Shown: positions 10,163-17,492 of the stretch, piece after piece
Layout of the letters: every line of letters starts with the position of its first letter
How positions within the stretch are numbered: position 1 is the first letter of the stretch
Origin: Microcoleus sp. GA_180221_E-2-1-MAG-45_12
GTDB taxonomy: Bacteria > Cyanobacteriota > Cyanobacteriia > Cyanobacteriales > JAAUUE01
Direction of reading: 5' to 3'
Assembly (NCBI GenBank): GCA_020692245.1
Contig: JAIMKT010000027.1
Coordinates: 10,288 to 47,175, forward strand
Length of the DNA: 36,888 bases
Notes under the pieces: generated by a model
What the model was told of the DNA's origin: nothing
The model's database searches: none
The model's input: only the letters and a program-made list of their open reading frames with translations
Translations under genes and position numbers: made by a program

Positions 10163-10372
10163 TTAAGCATCCCGATAATTTGCATCTAACCAACAGCGAG
10201 GCAAGTCTTCACCTGAAGGAAATATGAGATTATCTTTCTTACTTGGTGCTGGATCCTGCTCTTCTTCCCCTGCTTGCCCCTGCACGACAATCTCACTCTC
10301 CATGGGGTCAATTAACAATTGAATATCCATAACCTCTACTAAGGTTCCTGTCCTTCTATCCTGTAGTAGCAT
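10163..10372 (-). CDS. Small conserved cyanobacterial protein of unknown function
   Basis: 69 residues; ATG with a GGAGG site seven bases upstream, so the start is well supported. The protein begins 'MLLQDRRTGTLVEVMDIQ', has an acidic middle ('QAGEEEQDP') and ends 'FPSGEDLPRCWLDANYRDA'. This pattern recalls a small hypothetical family I have seen in cyanobacteria; I know of no biochemical function. It lies 21 bp before the large repeat membrane protein on the same strand and downstream of the CsbD-like gene, so the three may belong to one stress-related cluster. That link is inference from spacing only. Confidence 0.75.
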   Translation of the reverse strand: MLLQDRRTGTLVEVMDIQLLIDPMESEIVVQGQAGEEEQDPAPSKKDNLIFPSGEDLPRCWLDANYRDA

Positions 10373-10686
10373 AAATATCCTCCCTATTAAATTTTTAATT
10401 CCTTAGTTTAATTAACAAATTGTTAGTGATTTATTCACAAGTTAATTAATGATGAATTGAATAATTTAGCCGACAACCAGAATTTTTATCCCCTGAATTT
10501 AAGACTTTGACAGCCACTAATTAGTCAAATGGCTATAGAAATAGTTCTCATCCAGATATATTCTAAATACATGAAGAAAAGATAAATCCCCGCCTCAAAG
10601 GCTAGACTAAACATTACCTAATATCCTGATCAGGGGGGACTTAAAAATCAATTATGTGCCTTACCAAACTAAAAATTGCTTAGAGA
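10373..10686. other. AT-rich intergenic region
   Basis: No gene is seen. The region separates the CsbD-like gene from the 69-residue gene and probably contains the promoter of the latter. A perfect 10-bp palindrome (CCTGATCAGG, 10625-10634) is present but has no loop and no T-run, so it is not called a terminator. Confidence 0.45.
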
Positions 10687-10869
10687 CTAGTCAATGGCTT
10701 TTTTGACTTCATCTTTGACATCTTCAGCCGCATGACGCACCTTAGCCTCTGCTTGTTTTGCCTTACCTTCAGCTTGATCCTTTGGATCACCAGTTAGATT
10801 ACCAACGGCATCTTGAACTTTGCCTTCAATATTTTTGGCAGTTGCCTTAGCTCTATCTTCTGTACTCAT
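10687..10869 (-). CDS. CsbD family general stress protein
   Basis: 60 residues; ATG with GGAG upstream. The sequence is short, highly charged and rich in Lys, Asp and Ala, with the CsbD core 'NIEGKVQDAVGNLTGDPKDQ' followed by 'AEGKAKQAEAKVRHAAEDVK'. CsbD-like proteins are induced by general or osmotic stress in many bacteria (sigma-B controlled in Bacillus), but their molecular role is not established. The protein is predicted to be soluble and helical. It lies upstream of the 69-residue protein and the repeat membrane protein on the same strand, with a 314-bp gap, so it is probably a separate transcript. Confidence 0.92.
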   Translation of the reverse strand: MSTEDRAKATAKNIEGKVQDAVGNLTGDPKDQAEGKAKQAEAKVRHAAEDVKDEVKKAID

Positions 10870-11278
10870 GATTGATGTACTCCTTATTAATGAATTGATT
10901 AATACATGGAATTTAAGAATTACTCACCAGACTTGGCTTGGGTTCCCAACTTTGGCTTCTGTTATCAGTGTGGGGAGAAGCTATTTTATTTATGGAATGA
11001 CTTGATTGAATACGATACAAAACTTAACAATGTGCCTACTTGTTTAATATAAGTGTTAATTTTATGAATATATTTGCCATTTTTCGTTGATATTGCTTAA
11101 ACGAAGTAGCATAGCCCCGATATTGATTTTTCTAGGGTTAAATGATTATTGGCAGGAGCTTAAACTAATAGTGAAATTATTACAGTTTGGAAATTTTAAC
11201 TAGCTTCAGCGATCGCAGCGATTAGATTATAGTCTTCATGCTCTTTCGCAACTCTCCATCAGTTCTAGGTAAATTAAT
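10870..11278. other. Intergenic region without recognisable gene
   Basis: About 400 bp of AT-rich sequence between the csbD start and the remnant at 11279. It must hold the csbD promoter. It includes one HIP1 octamer (about 11210). I see no conserved small gene or RNA. Confidence 0.4.
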
Positions 11279-11618
11279 ATGGCTCGATCGATCGCAGCAA
11301 AAGACATAACCTTAAGAGAATTAAAGCAAAATCTAGGGCTATACATGGCTGAAGATGCTAAGTTTTTTTTAGGGAATGGTTAGATAGTTTTGCTGTTTTG
11401 AGTGAAGAAGATCAACGTTTATTAATGAATTTTTGTTTTTGAAAACTCTACAAAATGAGTATGCCAATTCCCGGCTGTTTTCTTTAATTAATCCAGAGAA
11501 TGAACTTTATCAAGTATTGCAGGTGTTGAGATCTATCGGCTCGGAAATTAGTCAAGGATAAACTGAAAACTATTTGAGTCAGATTAGTCAAAAATTAGCC
11601 AAAGCTTACCAGATTTAA
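11279..11618 (+). pseudogene. Decayed gene with two frameshifts and one in-frame stop
   Basis: From the ATG at 11279 the frame reads 'DITLRELKQNLGLYMAEDAKFF' in part and then hits TAG at 11381. Shifting frame at the run of eight T (11363-11370) restores a plausible continuation, 'REWLDSFAVLSEEDQRLLMN'. A second T-rich stretch (11431-11440) requires another shift, giving 'LKTLQNEYANSRLFSLINP' and onward. An in-frame TAA then interrupts the frame shortly before the final TAA at 11616-11618. The start resembles the N-termini of cyanobacterial hypothetical proteins with an '(I/L)TLRELEQ..GL..AED..FF.EW' pattern; the family is not certain. Its end overlaps the stop of rsmB on the other strand by four bases. 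Both shifts sit in homopolymer runs, so sequencing error is an alternative, but the extra stop favours decay. Confidence 0.65.
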
Positions 11619-12937
11619 ATTTGCTGTAACTTCACCATAAAAAAGCCATCCATATCTTGCTGATGAGGGAGAATTTCAATCCAACCAGCCTCGTTAGCGA
11701 AGGGGGAAGTAATCGATCGCGGCGATGGTGCAATAATCTGCCATGAGGGATGCTGGGCAAGAAAATCTTTAATTACTAACTGGTTTTCGAGGGGATGGAG
11801 AGTACAGGTGGCGTAAACAAGTTCTCCGCCGGAGCGTACCCAAGTGGCAGCACTAGCGAGGATTTCTTGTTGAGTTTGATTGAGTTTAGTGATTCGCTCC
11901 GGGTTTTGTCGCCAACGAATATCCGGGTGACGATGCAAAGTTCCTAAACCAGAACAGGGAGCATCTACCAAGACTCGATCGGCTGTGTCTATAAATTCGG
12001 GAATATCTCGACTATCACCGGGCTGAATCTGGATAGATTTGAGTTGGAGACGGGCGCAGTTTTGCTGGAGTTGAGATAGGCGCTTGGGTCGATCGCACCC
12101 CCAGATTGTCCCTTGATCTTGTATGAGTTCGGCAATGTGGGTAGTTTTGCCCCCCGGTGCAGCACAGGCATCAATAATCACCTCTCCGGGTTGGGGATCA
12201 AGAAAATGGCTGACTAGTTGGGCGCTAGCATCTTGGATTGTCCACCAACCTTCGGTAAAGCCGGGAAGTTGGGTAATAAGGCCAGTGCTGCCTTTAATGC
12301 GTAGTCCTTGGGGCAGATGGGGAATGGGAACGGCAATAATATCTACCCCAGCAAAAGCAGTGATCACTGACTCGATCGAGGTTTTCAGAGGATTAATGCG
12401 TAAATCTAAACTCGGTGCTTGATTAAACCAGTGACAAAGCTCGGCAGTGGCTACTTCTCCGTAGTTGCTTAACCATAGTTCTACAATCCAGTCGGGGAAA
12501 CTCTCCACAGTCCCAAGGCGATCGACCACTGGCTCTTGGGGAAATTCTACCCCTGTGCGTAAATACTGCCGGAGGAGACCATTTACAAAACTAGCTAAAC
12601 CCGACAATCCTTGATCCTTTGCCATCTGCACCGTGGTATTCACTGCTGCCGAATCAGGAATCTGTTCTAGGTAACGGAGTTGGTACAAGCCCAAATGGAG
12701 AATTAACCTGAGGTCTGGGGGTTGCTTCTGGGCAGGTTTCTTGGCTAGTTGGTCAATAATAAAATCTAGGGAGCGTTGGCGGCGGACACAACCATAGACT
12801 AACTCCGTGACGAGGCGGCGATCGACACTAGTTAACTCTCCTTGCCGCAACTGTTGATCGAGGGCAACATCGGTGAATAGGTGCTGACGATCGATTAATT
12901 TCAGGACATTAAAGGCTATCTGTCGGGCATTAGTCAC
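11615..12937 (-). CDS. rsmB: 16S rRNA (cytosine-967-C5)-methyltransferase
   Basis: 440 residues, the family's usual length, with a GTG start. An N-terminal NusB-like RNA-binding domain (about residues 1-140, with 'LVTELVYGCVRRQRSLDFII') is followed by a Rossmann SAM-dependent methyltransferase domain. Motif I reads 'VIDACAAPGGKTTHIAEL'. The motif IV proline-cysteine appears in 'VLVDAPCSGLGTLHRHPDIR', and the catalytic Cys of motif VI in 'LVYATCTL'. The enzyme methylates C967 of 16S rRNA in the cytoplasm. The GTG start overlaps the TAG stop of the upstream VOC-like gene by one base, which points to translational coupling. Confidence 0.95.
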   Translation of the reverse strand: MTNARQIAFNVLKLIDRQHLFTDVALDQQLRQGELTSVDRRLVTELVYGCVRRQRSLDFIIDQLAKKPAQKQPPDLRLILHLGLYQLRYLEQIPDSAAVNTTVQMAKDQGLSGLASFVNGLLRQYLRTGVEFPQEPVVDRLGTVESFPDWIVELWLSNYGEVATAELCHWFNQAPSLDLRINPLKTSIESVITAFAGVDIIAVPIPHLPQGLRIKGSTGLITQLPGFTEGWWTIQDASAQLVSHFLDPQPGEVIIDACAAPGGKTTHIAELIQDQGTIWGCDRPKRLSQLQQNCARLQLKSIQIQPGDSRDIPEFIDTADRVLVDAPCSGLGTLHRHPDIRWRQNPERITKLNQTQQEILASAATWVRSGGELVYATCTLHPLENQLVIKDFLAQHPSWQIIAPSPRSITSPFANEAGWIEILPHQQDMDGFFMVKLQQI

Positions 12938-13518
12938 TAGTTAGCAACCTCAGCCATTTCAATCACCCGTTCATCTAGGTCTTTTACCAAAAAATTGAGG
13001 GGCTTATCCCGGCGGACTTTGTACTTCAGACGGCGAGATTGGACTCTCAAGAGTAGGAGTTGCAGACATTCTCGATCGAAGCACACATGACGTTGTTGAT
13101 TTTTACTGCCGATGGTTGCCCCGGTGACAATATGTAACTGGGTATTTTTTTTGAGTTGATACCACAAACCCTCTGTACCAGTAAATTTACTGCTCGTGGT
13201 CGATCGTCCCAAGGAAGAACCCATATACATCGGATCGATCGCCACTGTCCCCATGGTCTGCTCGTAGTTGTAGTAATAGTGCAGAGGAACTTCTGCCACC
13301 GATAGCTCCAGCAACCCCTCATAGAAATCACGGGCAATCTTCAGATCAGATACCATAATCGTATGGACTTTGGGCGCACTGGTCAAGAACATCCACATGG
13401 CTCCGGCGTAGGCTGCCAATAGCATCACCATAATGCCTTGGGTAGACAGCAGCCCATCAAGGGGTAATTCTGGAAAAAAAGCACTGAAAACAACACTTTG
13501 AATCAATAGAGAGTCCAT
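12937..13518 (-). CDS. Membrane-anchored glyoxalase/VOC-like protein of cyanobacteria
   Basis: 193 residues, ATG start. One hydrophobic segment at about residues 28-48 is followed by 'APKVHTIMVSDLKIARDFYE', a typical opening of a vicinal-oxygen-chelate (glyoxalase-like) domain, and by 'EVPLHYYYNYEQTMG'. The remainder contains 'GLWYQLKKNTQLHIVTGA' and a conserved-looking 'RHVCFDRECLQLLLL'. Metal ligands cannot be assigned with confidence and the substrate is unknown. The gene ends in a one-base overlap with rsmB, so the two probably form an operon read from a promoter in the 13519-13656 gap, back to back with the ferritin-like gene. Confidence 0.75.
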   Translation of the reverse strand: MDSLLIQSVVFSAFFPELPLDGLLSTQGIMVMLLAAYAGAMWMFLTSAPKVHTIMVSDLKIARDFYEGLLELSVAEVPLHYYYNYEQTMGTVAIDPMYMGSSLGRSTTSSKFTGTEGLWYQLKKNTQLHIVTGATIGSKNQQRHVCFDRECLQLLLLRVQSRRLKYKVRRDKPLNFLVKDLDERVIEMAEVAN

Positions 13519-13656
13519 ACTAATTGAGATTATTTATTAATAAGTGCAATAAAATAGCTACGGATGCGGGTAAAATTAGGCTAACAGAAGTTATGAAATT
13601 CTATCGTAATTTTAACTTAATCATTGCCAAATCAGCTTTGCTACCACCTATCTATC

Positions 13657-14094
13657 ATGATGAAAGACCTAAACCTAGAAAAAACGATCGATGTCCTCAA
13701 ATCCATCATGGAATTTGAACTAGCCGGAGTTGTCCGCTACACCCACTATTCGCTAATGGTTACGGGGCCGAACCGGATTCCCATCGTGAGTTTCTTCAAA
13801 GCTCAAGCTACAGAATCTTTGCTCCATGCTCAACAGGTAGGAGAAATCCTCACCGGGCTAGAAGGACACCCCAGCCAAAAAATTGCTGCCATTGAAGAAA
13901 CCTATAAACATTCTGTGCGAGATATTCTTGAAGAAAGCCTCAACCACGAAAAAACTGCCCTAGATTTGTACAAAGATCTATTAGATATTGTCGAAAATGC
14001 CAGTGTCTATCTAGAAGAATTCGCTCGCACCATGATCGGACAGGAAGAACTCCACAACATTGAAATCAAGAAAATGCTCCGAGATTTTAGTTAA
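13657..14094 (+). CDS. Ferritin-like / bacterioferritin-type protein
   Basis: 145 residues from the ATG at 13657; a second ATG follows immediately at 13660, and a TTG at 13624 would add 11 residues that do not look conserved. Four-helix-bundle ferritin features: a helix with 'EFELAGVVRYTHYSLMV', an ExxH pair in 'ATESLLHAQQVGE', 'LEESLNHEKTALDLY', and a terminal 'GQEELHNIEIKKML'. The Glu and ExxH positions fit a carboxylate-bridged di-iron centre. The likely role is iron storage or detoxification in the cytoplasm. The gene is convergent with trpF, with only two bases between the stop codons, so no separate terminator fits between them. Confidence 0.85.
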   Translation: MMKDLNLEKTIDVLKSIMEFELAGVVRYTHYSLMVTGPNRIPIVSFFKAQATESLLHAQQVGEILTGLEGHPSQKIAAIEETYKHSVRDILEESLNHEKTALDLYKDLLDIVENASVYLEEFARTMIGQEELHNIEIKKMLRDFS

Positions 14095-14096
14095 AT

Positions 14097-14774
14097 CTAG
14101 AAATTAAGGGTCGATAGTTGGGCAAACAGTTTCGCTACTTTCTCTATATCCTTGTTGCCGGGAGAAATTTCAACCCCACTAGAGAGATCAAGACCATCGG
14201 GTTTGAGGTTGCGGAGGGCGATCGAGATATTCTCTGGATTCAGTCCCCCGGCTAAAAACCAAGGACGACAGGGAGTAAAATCTGCCAACATTGACCAGTC
14301 AAGAGTGTGTCCTGTCCCCCCCAACAGTTGTGGATGGTAGGCATCAAGGAGGAAGGTGTCTACCACGGTTTCATAGTTAACAATATTTTCTAAGTCTTGC
14401 CTATTTCTAATTCGTAAAGCCTTAATAATTTCTACCTTAGATAAATCTCTGGATAAATCTTTAGATAAACTCCCAGATAACTGTTGCCGTAACTCTCGAC
14501 AATAATCTACGGTTTCCTGTCCGTGGAGTTGGACTGCCTTCAAGCCAGTTTTGGCGACAATCTGCACCACGTCTGCAATCTCCGTATCCACAAACACCCC
14601 GATCGACTCCACTGTTGCTGGTAAGTAGGGAATAATTGTCACCAGTTGCTCTGGGGTAATATACCGGGGGGAATTAGGCACTAAAATAAACCCCAAAGCC
14701 GTGGCTCCGAGATGGGCGATCGTCTCTCCCTGTTCCAGATTCGTAATCCCACAAATTTTTACCCGCAAAGTCAT
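14097..14774 (-). CDS. trpF: Phosphoribosylanthranilate isomerase
   Basis: 225 residues; ATG start. A TIM-barrel enzyme of tryptophan synthesis that converts N-(5-phosphoribosyl)anthranilate to the carboxyphenylamino-deoxyribulose phosphate. Hallmarks are 'RVKICGITN' with the catalytic Cys near the N-terminus, 'ALGFILVPNSPRYI', 'GVFVD', 'VQLHGQE', 'LLDAYHPQLLGGTG' (catalytic Asp), 'FLAGGLNPENI' and 'GLDLSSGVE'. The family is usually about 205-215 residues; the extra length is a low-complexity stretch near residues 97-112 encoded by four 12-bp repeats (14437-14484). As in other cyanobacteria, it is not in a trp operon. Confidence 0.95.
   Translation of the reverse strand: MTLRVKICGITNLEQGETIAHLGATALGFILVPNSPRYITPEQLVTIIPYLPATVESIGVFVDTEIADVVQIVAKTGLKAVQLHGQETVDYCRELRQQLSGSLSKDLSRDLSKVEIIKALRIRNRQDLENIVNYETVVDTFLLDAYHPQLLGGTGHTLDWSMLADFTPCRPWFLAGGLNPENISIALRNLKPDGLDLSSGVEISPGNKDIEKVAKLFAQLSTLNF
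14437..14484. repeat. 12-bp tandem repeat (4 units) inside trpF
   Basis: On the plus strand, units at 14437, 14449, 14461 and 14473 read TTAGATAAATCT, CTGGATAAATCT, TTAGATAAACTC and CCAGATAACTGT. The core is AGATAA in all but the second unit, which has GGATAA. A period of four codons keeps trpF in frame and encodes '(K/R)DLS'-type repeats. The same kind of unit occurs at 16399-16458. Confidence 0.85.
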
Positions 14775-14971
14775 AGCAGTTGTTAGTTAACAGTAATCTG
14801 AGCTTAGTCACCATATCTTCACACCAAGCAACAAAGTTTTGCTTATACAAAGTCTGTATTGCGATCGAAGGGGAATTGTTTTTAGAGAGTATTGCCTCAA
14901 CAAAAATTAATTAACTTGCTAATATTATATCTTATTGGTCAGAATTGATAAGAATCGGGAAAGAACAAAAT

Positions 14972-15295
14972 ATGTTGAAGCAAAAACTAAAGATTCAGAT
15001 TGCTCAGGAAGCAATTATAGTATTTTGCCGAAAATGGAAGATTAAAGAAATGTCTTTTTTTGGTTCTGTTTTACGGGATGACTTTCGAGCAGACAGTGAC
15101 ATTGATGTTATGGTAAGTTTTGAGGATGATTCAAATTGGGGGCTTTTAGAGCTAGTTCGGATGAAACGTGAACTTAAAATTTTACTAGGACGTGAGGTTG
15201 ACTTGCTGACCAGAAAATCGATCGAACAAAGCCACAATTGGATCCGTCAGAAAGAAATCTTAGGAACTGCTCAGGTTGTTTATGTTGCGGGATAA
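14972..15295 (+). CDS. MNT-type minimal nucleotidyltransferase, antitoxin of a HEPN-MNT (type VII) pair
   Basis: 107 residues from the ATG at 14972, which has GGGAAAG upstream; a TTG at 14945 would add nine residues. The polymerase-beta-like nucleotidyltransferase signature is complete: 'FFGSVLRDDFRADSDIDVMV' with Gly31-Ser32 and metal ligands Asp43 and Asp45, and 'LLGREVDLLT' supplying the third acidic residue. In characterised HEPN-MNT systems (MntA-HepT) the MNT protein adds AMP to the HEPN RNase and neutralises it. It overlaps the HEPN gene by 14 bases, as expected for a co-translated pair. Confidence 0.88.
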   Translation: MLKQKLKIQIAQEAIIVFCRKWKIKEMSFFGSVLRDDFRADSDIDVMVSFEDDSNWGLLELVRMKRELKILLGREVDLLTRKSIEQSHNWIRQKEILGTAQVVYVAG

Positions 15296-15623
15296 TGCAT
15301 CTTTACTTGATATTGTTCGAGCCGGACAATTAATTTTGCAGTTTACTAAAGGTATCAACCGTAATCAATTAGAATCGGATTTGCTCATACAATCTGCAAT
15401 TCTTTATCAAATTTCAATCATGGGAGAAGCAACAAAACGATTATCTCGTGAGTTCCGAGAACAACATCCAGAAGTTCCTTGGGATGATATGGCAGGAATG
15501 CGAGATGTAATTGCCCACCAATACGATCGAATTGATTTAGATATTGTTTGGCAAGTCATTCAGAGAAACATTCCTGAACTGCTAAGTATATTAGTAATTC
15601 TGCTCCCCATTCAAGATACCTAG
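15282..15623 (+). CDS. HEPN domain RNase toxin (HepT-like)
   Basis: 113 residues from the ATG at 15282; a TTG at 15276 adds two residues. The HEPN active-site motif R-x4-H is intact as Arg74-His79 in 'GMRDVIAHQYD', preceded by 'LSREFREQHPEVPWDDMAG', which is typical of this DUF86/HepT family. These proteins are metal-independent RNases that cut tRNA or mRNA when not AMPylated by their MNT partner. The start lies inside the end of the MNT gene. No membrane segment is seen. Confidence 0.88.
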   Translation: MLRDNASLLDIVRAGQLILQFTKGINRNQLESDLLIQSAILYQISIMGEATKRLSREFREQHPEVPWDDMAGMRDVIAHQYDRIDLDIVWQVIQRNIPELLSILVILLPIQDT

Positions 15624-15666
15624 AAGATATCAACTAAACTCTAGCTTTACCTTCCATTACTTTCTT

Positions 15667-15702
15667 TACCTCCTCTACCTCCTCTACCTCCTTTACCTCC
15701 TG
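15667..15702 (+). repeat. 9-bp tandem repeat TACCTCCT(C/T), four units, in the leader of the helicase-like gene
   Basis: ACCTCCT begins at 15668, 15677, 15686 and 15695, an exact 9-bp period. The block ends about 10 bp before the ATG at 15712. ACCTCCT equals the anti-Shine-Dalgarno core of 16S rRNA, so the mRNA leader has no ribosome site but carries four copies of its complement. Confidence 0.85.
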
Positions 15703-15711
15703 CTCCCCCCT

Positions 15712-17316
15712 ATGCCCCCCCTGATCGAATCCCAAGTGCATACTTCCCTCCGGGCTTACCTGCGGCAACAGGGCGATTATAGCTGGCCTCATCATTTGAC
15801 TATGGCTCGGTTAGTAGCTAGGGCTTTGCGGTTGGGTCGATCGGCTCTCATGCAAACGAGTACTTCTCCCCCGGTGTATGCCCTGAGCTATCTAACTCCG
15901 GCGCTTCTCTGGCAGGGGGCTGTGGTGTTGGTGATTCCTCCCTTGTGGCAAGAGCCTTGGGTCGAAAAGTTAATTCCGCAATTACAAGCAGCCTTGGGAA
16001 CTAATCGAGAGGTGGTGGTGAGCGATCGATTCCTCTCTGAGGATTTTGCTGGAGTCTTAATCACGAGTCCTCAAAACTGGTTGAGCGATCGCCTGAGGAT
16101 AGTTACCAATATAATTACCAATCCAGAAGCTAATCAAGAAGCTAAATTTCCACCGGGAATTCCCACTTTGATCGATGGGGCAGATGATTTAGAGCCTTGG
16201 GCAAGGGAGTGCCTAACTCAAACTATGCTGCCAGGAGATTGGGATCAGTTAATTGCCCACTATCCCCAGCAAAAAGAAATAATTCGAGATGTCAAAATCA
16301 AGTTAACTAAAAGTTTTTTCGATCGTCCTCCTAATCCCTACGGCTGTTGTTTATTAGACACCTCAGAACAAGAACTTATTCATAATCTGGGGAGTAAACT
16401 TGTAGATAAATTTGCAGATCAAATCCTAGATAAACCTGTAGATAAACTTACAAATAAACCTGAGTTCTTAGCCCACAATCTAGGAAAATTTTCTCAACAA
16501 TTAGGACAACCATCAGGGCAAATTCTCTGGGCGGGGGTCGATCGACAGCATGGTTATTTTACTTTGCACAGCACTCCCGCAGAAGTAGCCACTAGTTTGA
16601 GCAAGGTTTGGCAACAGCAACCCGTAGTTTTCATGGGCAGGGCAATGGATTTGGAAGTAGAAGCCACAGCCTATCGCCAGAACGTGGGCTTAGGGGGTTT
16701 AACTTGTTTGAAATTTCCCCCAGACCTGCAAACAGAATTGATTCAACTCTACCTGCCCGATCGCCTGCCTTTGCCCAATACACCCCAGTTTCAAGCCGCC
16801 CTCGAACAGCAGGTCATGGATTTATTAACCATTAGTCGCAGTGATAAGGGGTTCATTGTGATTTTGATAGAAGATAATCCCCTAAAACAGCAGATGGCGG
16901 CGGTGATGGCGGGGGAATTTGGCTCTAGAGTCCAGATGGAAGTGATCACCCCAAACCCAGCCCCGATTTTAGTGACAGGTTGGCAGTTTTGGCGAGAATG
17001 TCAGCATCAGTTCCCTTCCCCAAAGCTGCTCATTATTGCCACCTTGCCGATCCCTTCCCTCGAAAATCCCCTTGTGGCTGGTCAAGTAGCCTACTACAAA
17101 CAACAGCGCCTAGACTGGTTCCGGCTCTATCTTCTACCCACGGCTCTACGAGAACTCCAAAGGGCGATCGCCCCCGCCCGTCGTCATCAGGGAGTTGTGG
17201 CTATGCTTGATAGTCGAGTTAACCACCGCAGCTATGGACAGCAGGTACTCACTGCCCTCAGTCCCTTTGCCAAAATCAACTACCTCGATCCCCGTCTTTG
17301 GGAGTTGTTGTCTTAA
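15712..17316 (+). CDS. Degenerate DinG/XPD-like helicase of cyanobacteria
   Basis: 534 residues; ATG without a Shine-Dalgarno sequence. The C-terminal part follows the DinG helicase C-domain layout: 'LLIIATLPIPSLENPLVAGQ', then 'LDWFRLYLLPTALRELQRAI', and 'GVVAMLDSRVNHRSYG'. The N-terminal part has 'YSWPHHLTMARLVARALRLG' and then 'RSALMQTSTSPP', where a helicase would have its Walker A lysine; none is present. The DEAH-box position appears as 'TLIDGADDLE', and the arginine-finger motif VI (usually QGxGRxxR) is 'QRAIAPARR'. ATP hydrolysis therefore looks unlikely or altered. A 60-bp in-frame repeat adds about 20 residues near position 230. The family assignment rests on pattern memory only. 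Confidence 0.65.
   Translation: MPPLIESQVHTSLRAYLRQQGDYSWPHHLTMARLVARALRLGRSALMQTSTSPPVYALSYLTPALLWQGAVVLVIPPLWQEPWVEKLIPQLQAALGTNREVVVSDRFLSEDFAGVLITSPQNWLSDRLRIVTNIITNPEANQEAKFPPGIPTLIDGADDLEPWARECLTQTMLPGDWDQLIAHYPQQKEIIRDVKIKLTKSFFDRPPNPYGCCLLDTSEQELIHNLGSKLVDKFADQILDKPVDKLTNKPEFLAHNLGKFSQQLGQPSGQILWAGVDRQHGYFTLHSTPAEVATSLSKVWQQQPVVFMGRAMDLEVEATAYRQNVGLGGLTCLKFPPDLQTELIQLYLPDRLPLPNTPQFQAALEQQVMDLLTISRSDKGFIVILIEDNPLKQQMAAVMAGEFGSRVQMEVITPNPAPILVTGWQFWRECQHQFPSPKLLIIATLPIPSLENPLVAGQVAYYKQQRLDWFRLYLLPTALRELQRAIAPARRHQGVVAMLDSRVNHRSYGQQVLTALSPFAKINYLDPRLWELLS
16399..16458 (+). repeat. 12-bp tandem repeat (5 units) inside the helicase-like gene
   Basis: Units at 16399, 16411, 16423, 16435 and 16447 read CTTGTAGATAAA, TTTGCAGATCAA, ATCCTAGATAAA, CCTGTAGATAAA and CTTACAAATAAA. 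They encode LVDK, FADQ, ILDK, PVDK and LTNK. Three of the five carry the TAGATAAA core also present in the trpF repeat, on the opposite strand relative to the gene. Confidence 0.85.
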
Positions 17317-17348
17317 GAATTACAATCTCAAAACAGTGTGAAATCAAC

Positions 17349-17376
17349 AGAATGTGAACGGGAAGTCCCACATTCT
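17349..17376 (+). other. Inverted repeat (8-bp stem) after the helicase-like gene
   Basis: AGAATGTG (17349-17356) and CACATTCT (17369-17376) are perfect complements around a 12-base loop. No T-run follows, so it is a weak terminator candidate. It may be the left-end hairpin of the TnpB element or a relic of another element's right end. Confidence 0.5.
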
Positions 17377-17492
17377 ATCCGTTGCAGATGGGTGGCGGGA
17401 TGAAAGTGAACCAAAAGTAAACTGAGCAATAGCAAATCAATAGAAGTTGTATATGTTATAATTATTTTATCAGTATCCTATAATCTTGATAA

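Noticed and set aside
10625-10634. Perfect palindrome CCTGATCAGG as an operator
   Set aside because: A 10-bp palindrome is expected by chance at this scale and it is not clearly placed relative to a promoter.
13524-13718. A 64-codon open frame before the ferritin-like gene
   Set aside because: It overlaps the ferritin start in another frame, has no ribosome site and its product resembles no known protein.
17488-17492. TTGAT-like sequence just before tnpB as the TAM and left boundary
   Set aside because: It would leave only two bases between the boundary and the tnpB start, with no room for a left-end structure.
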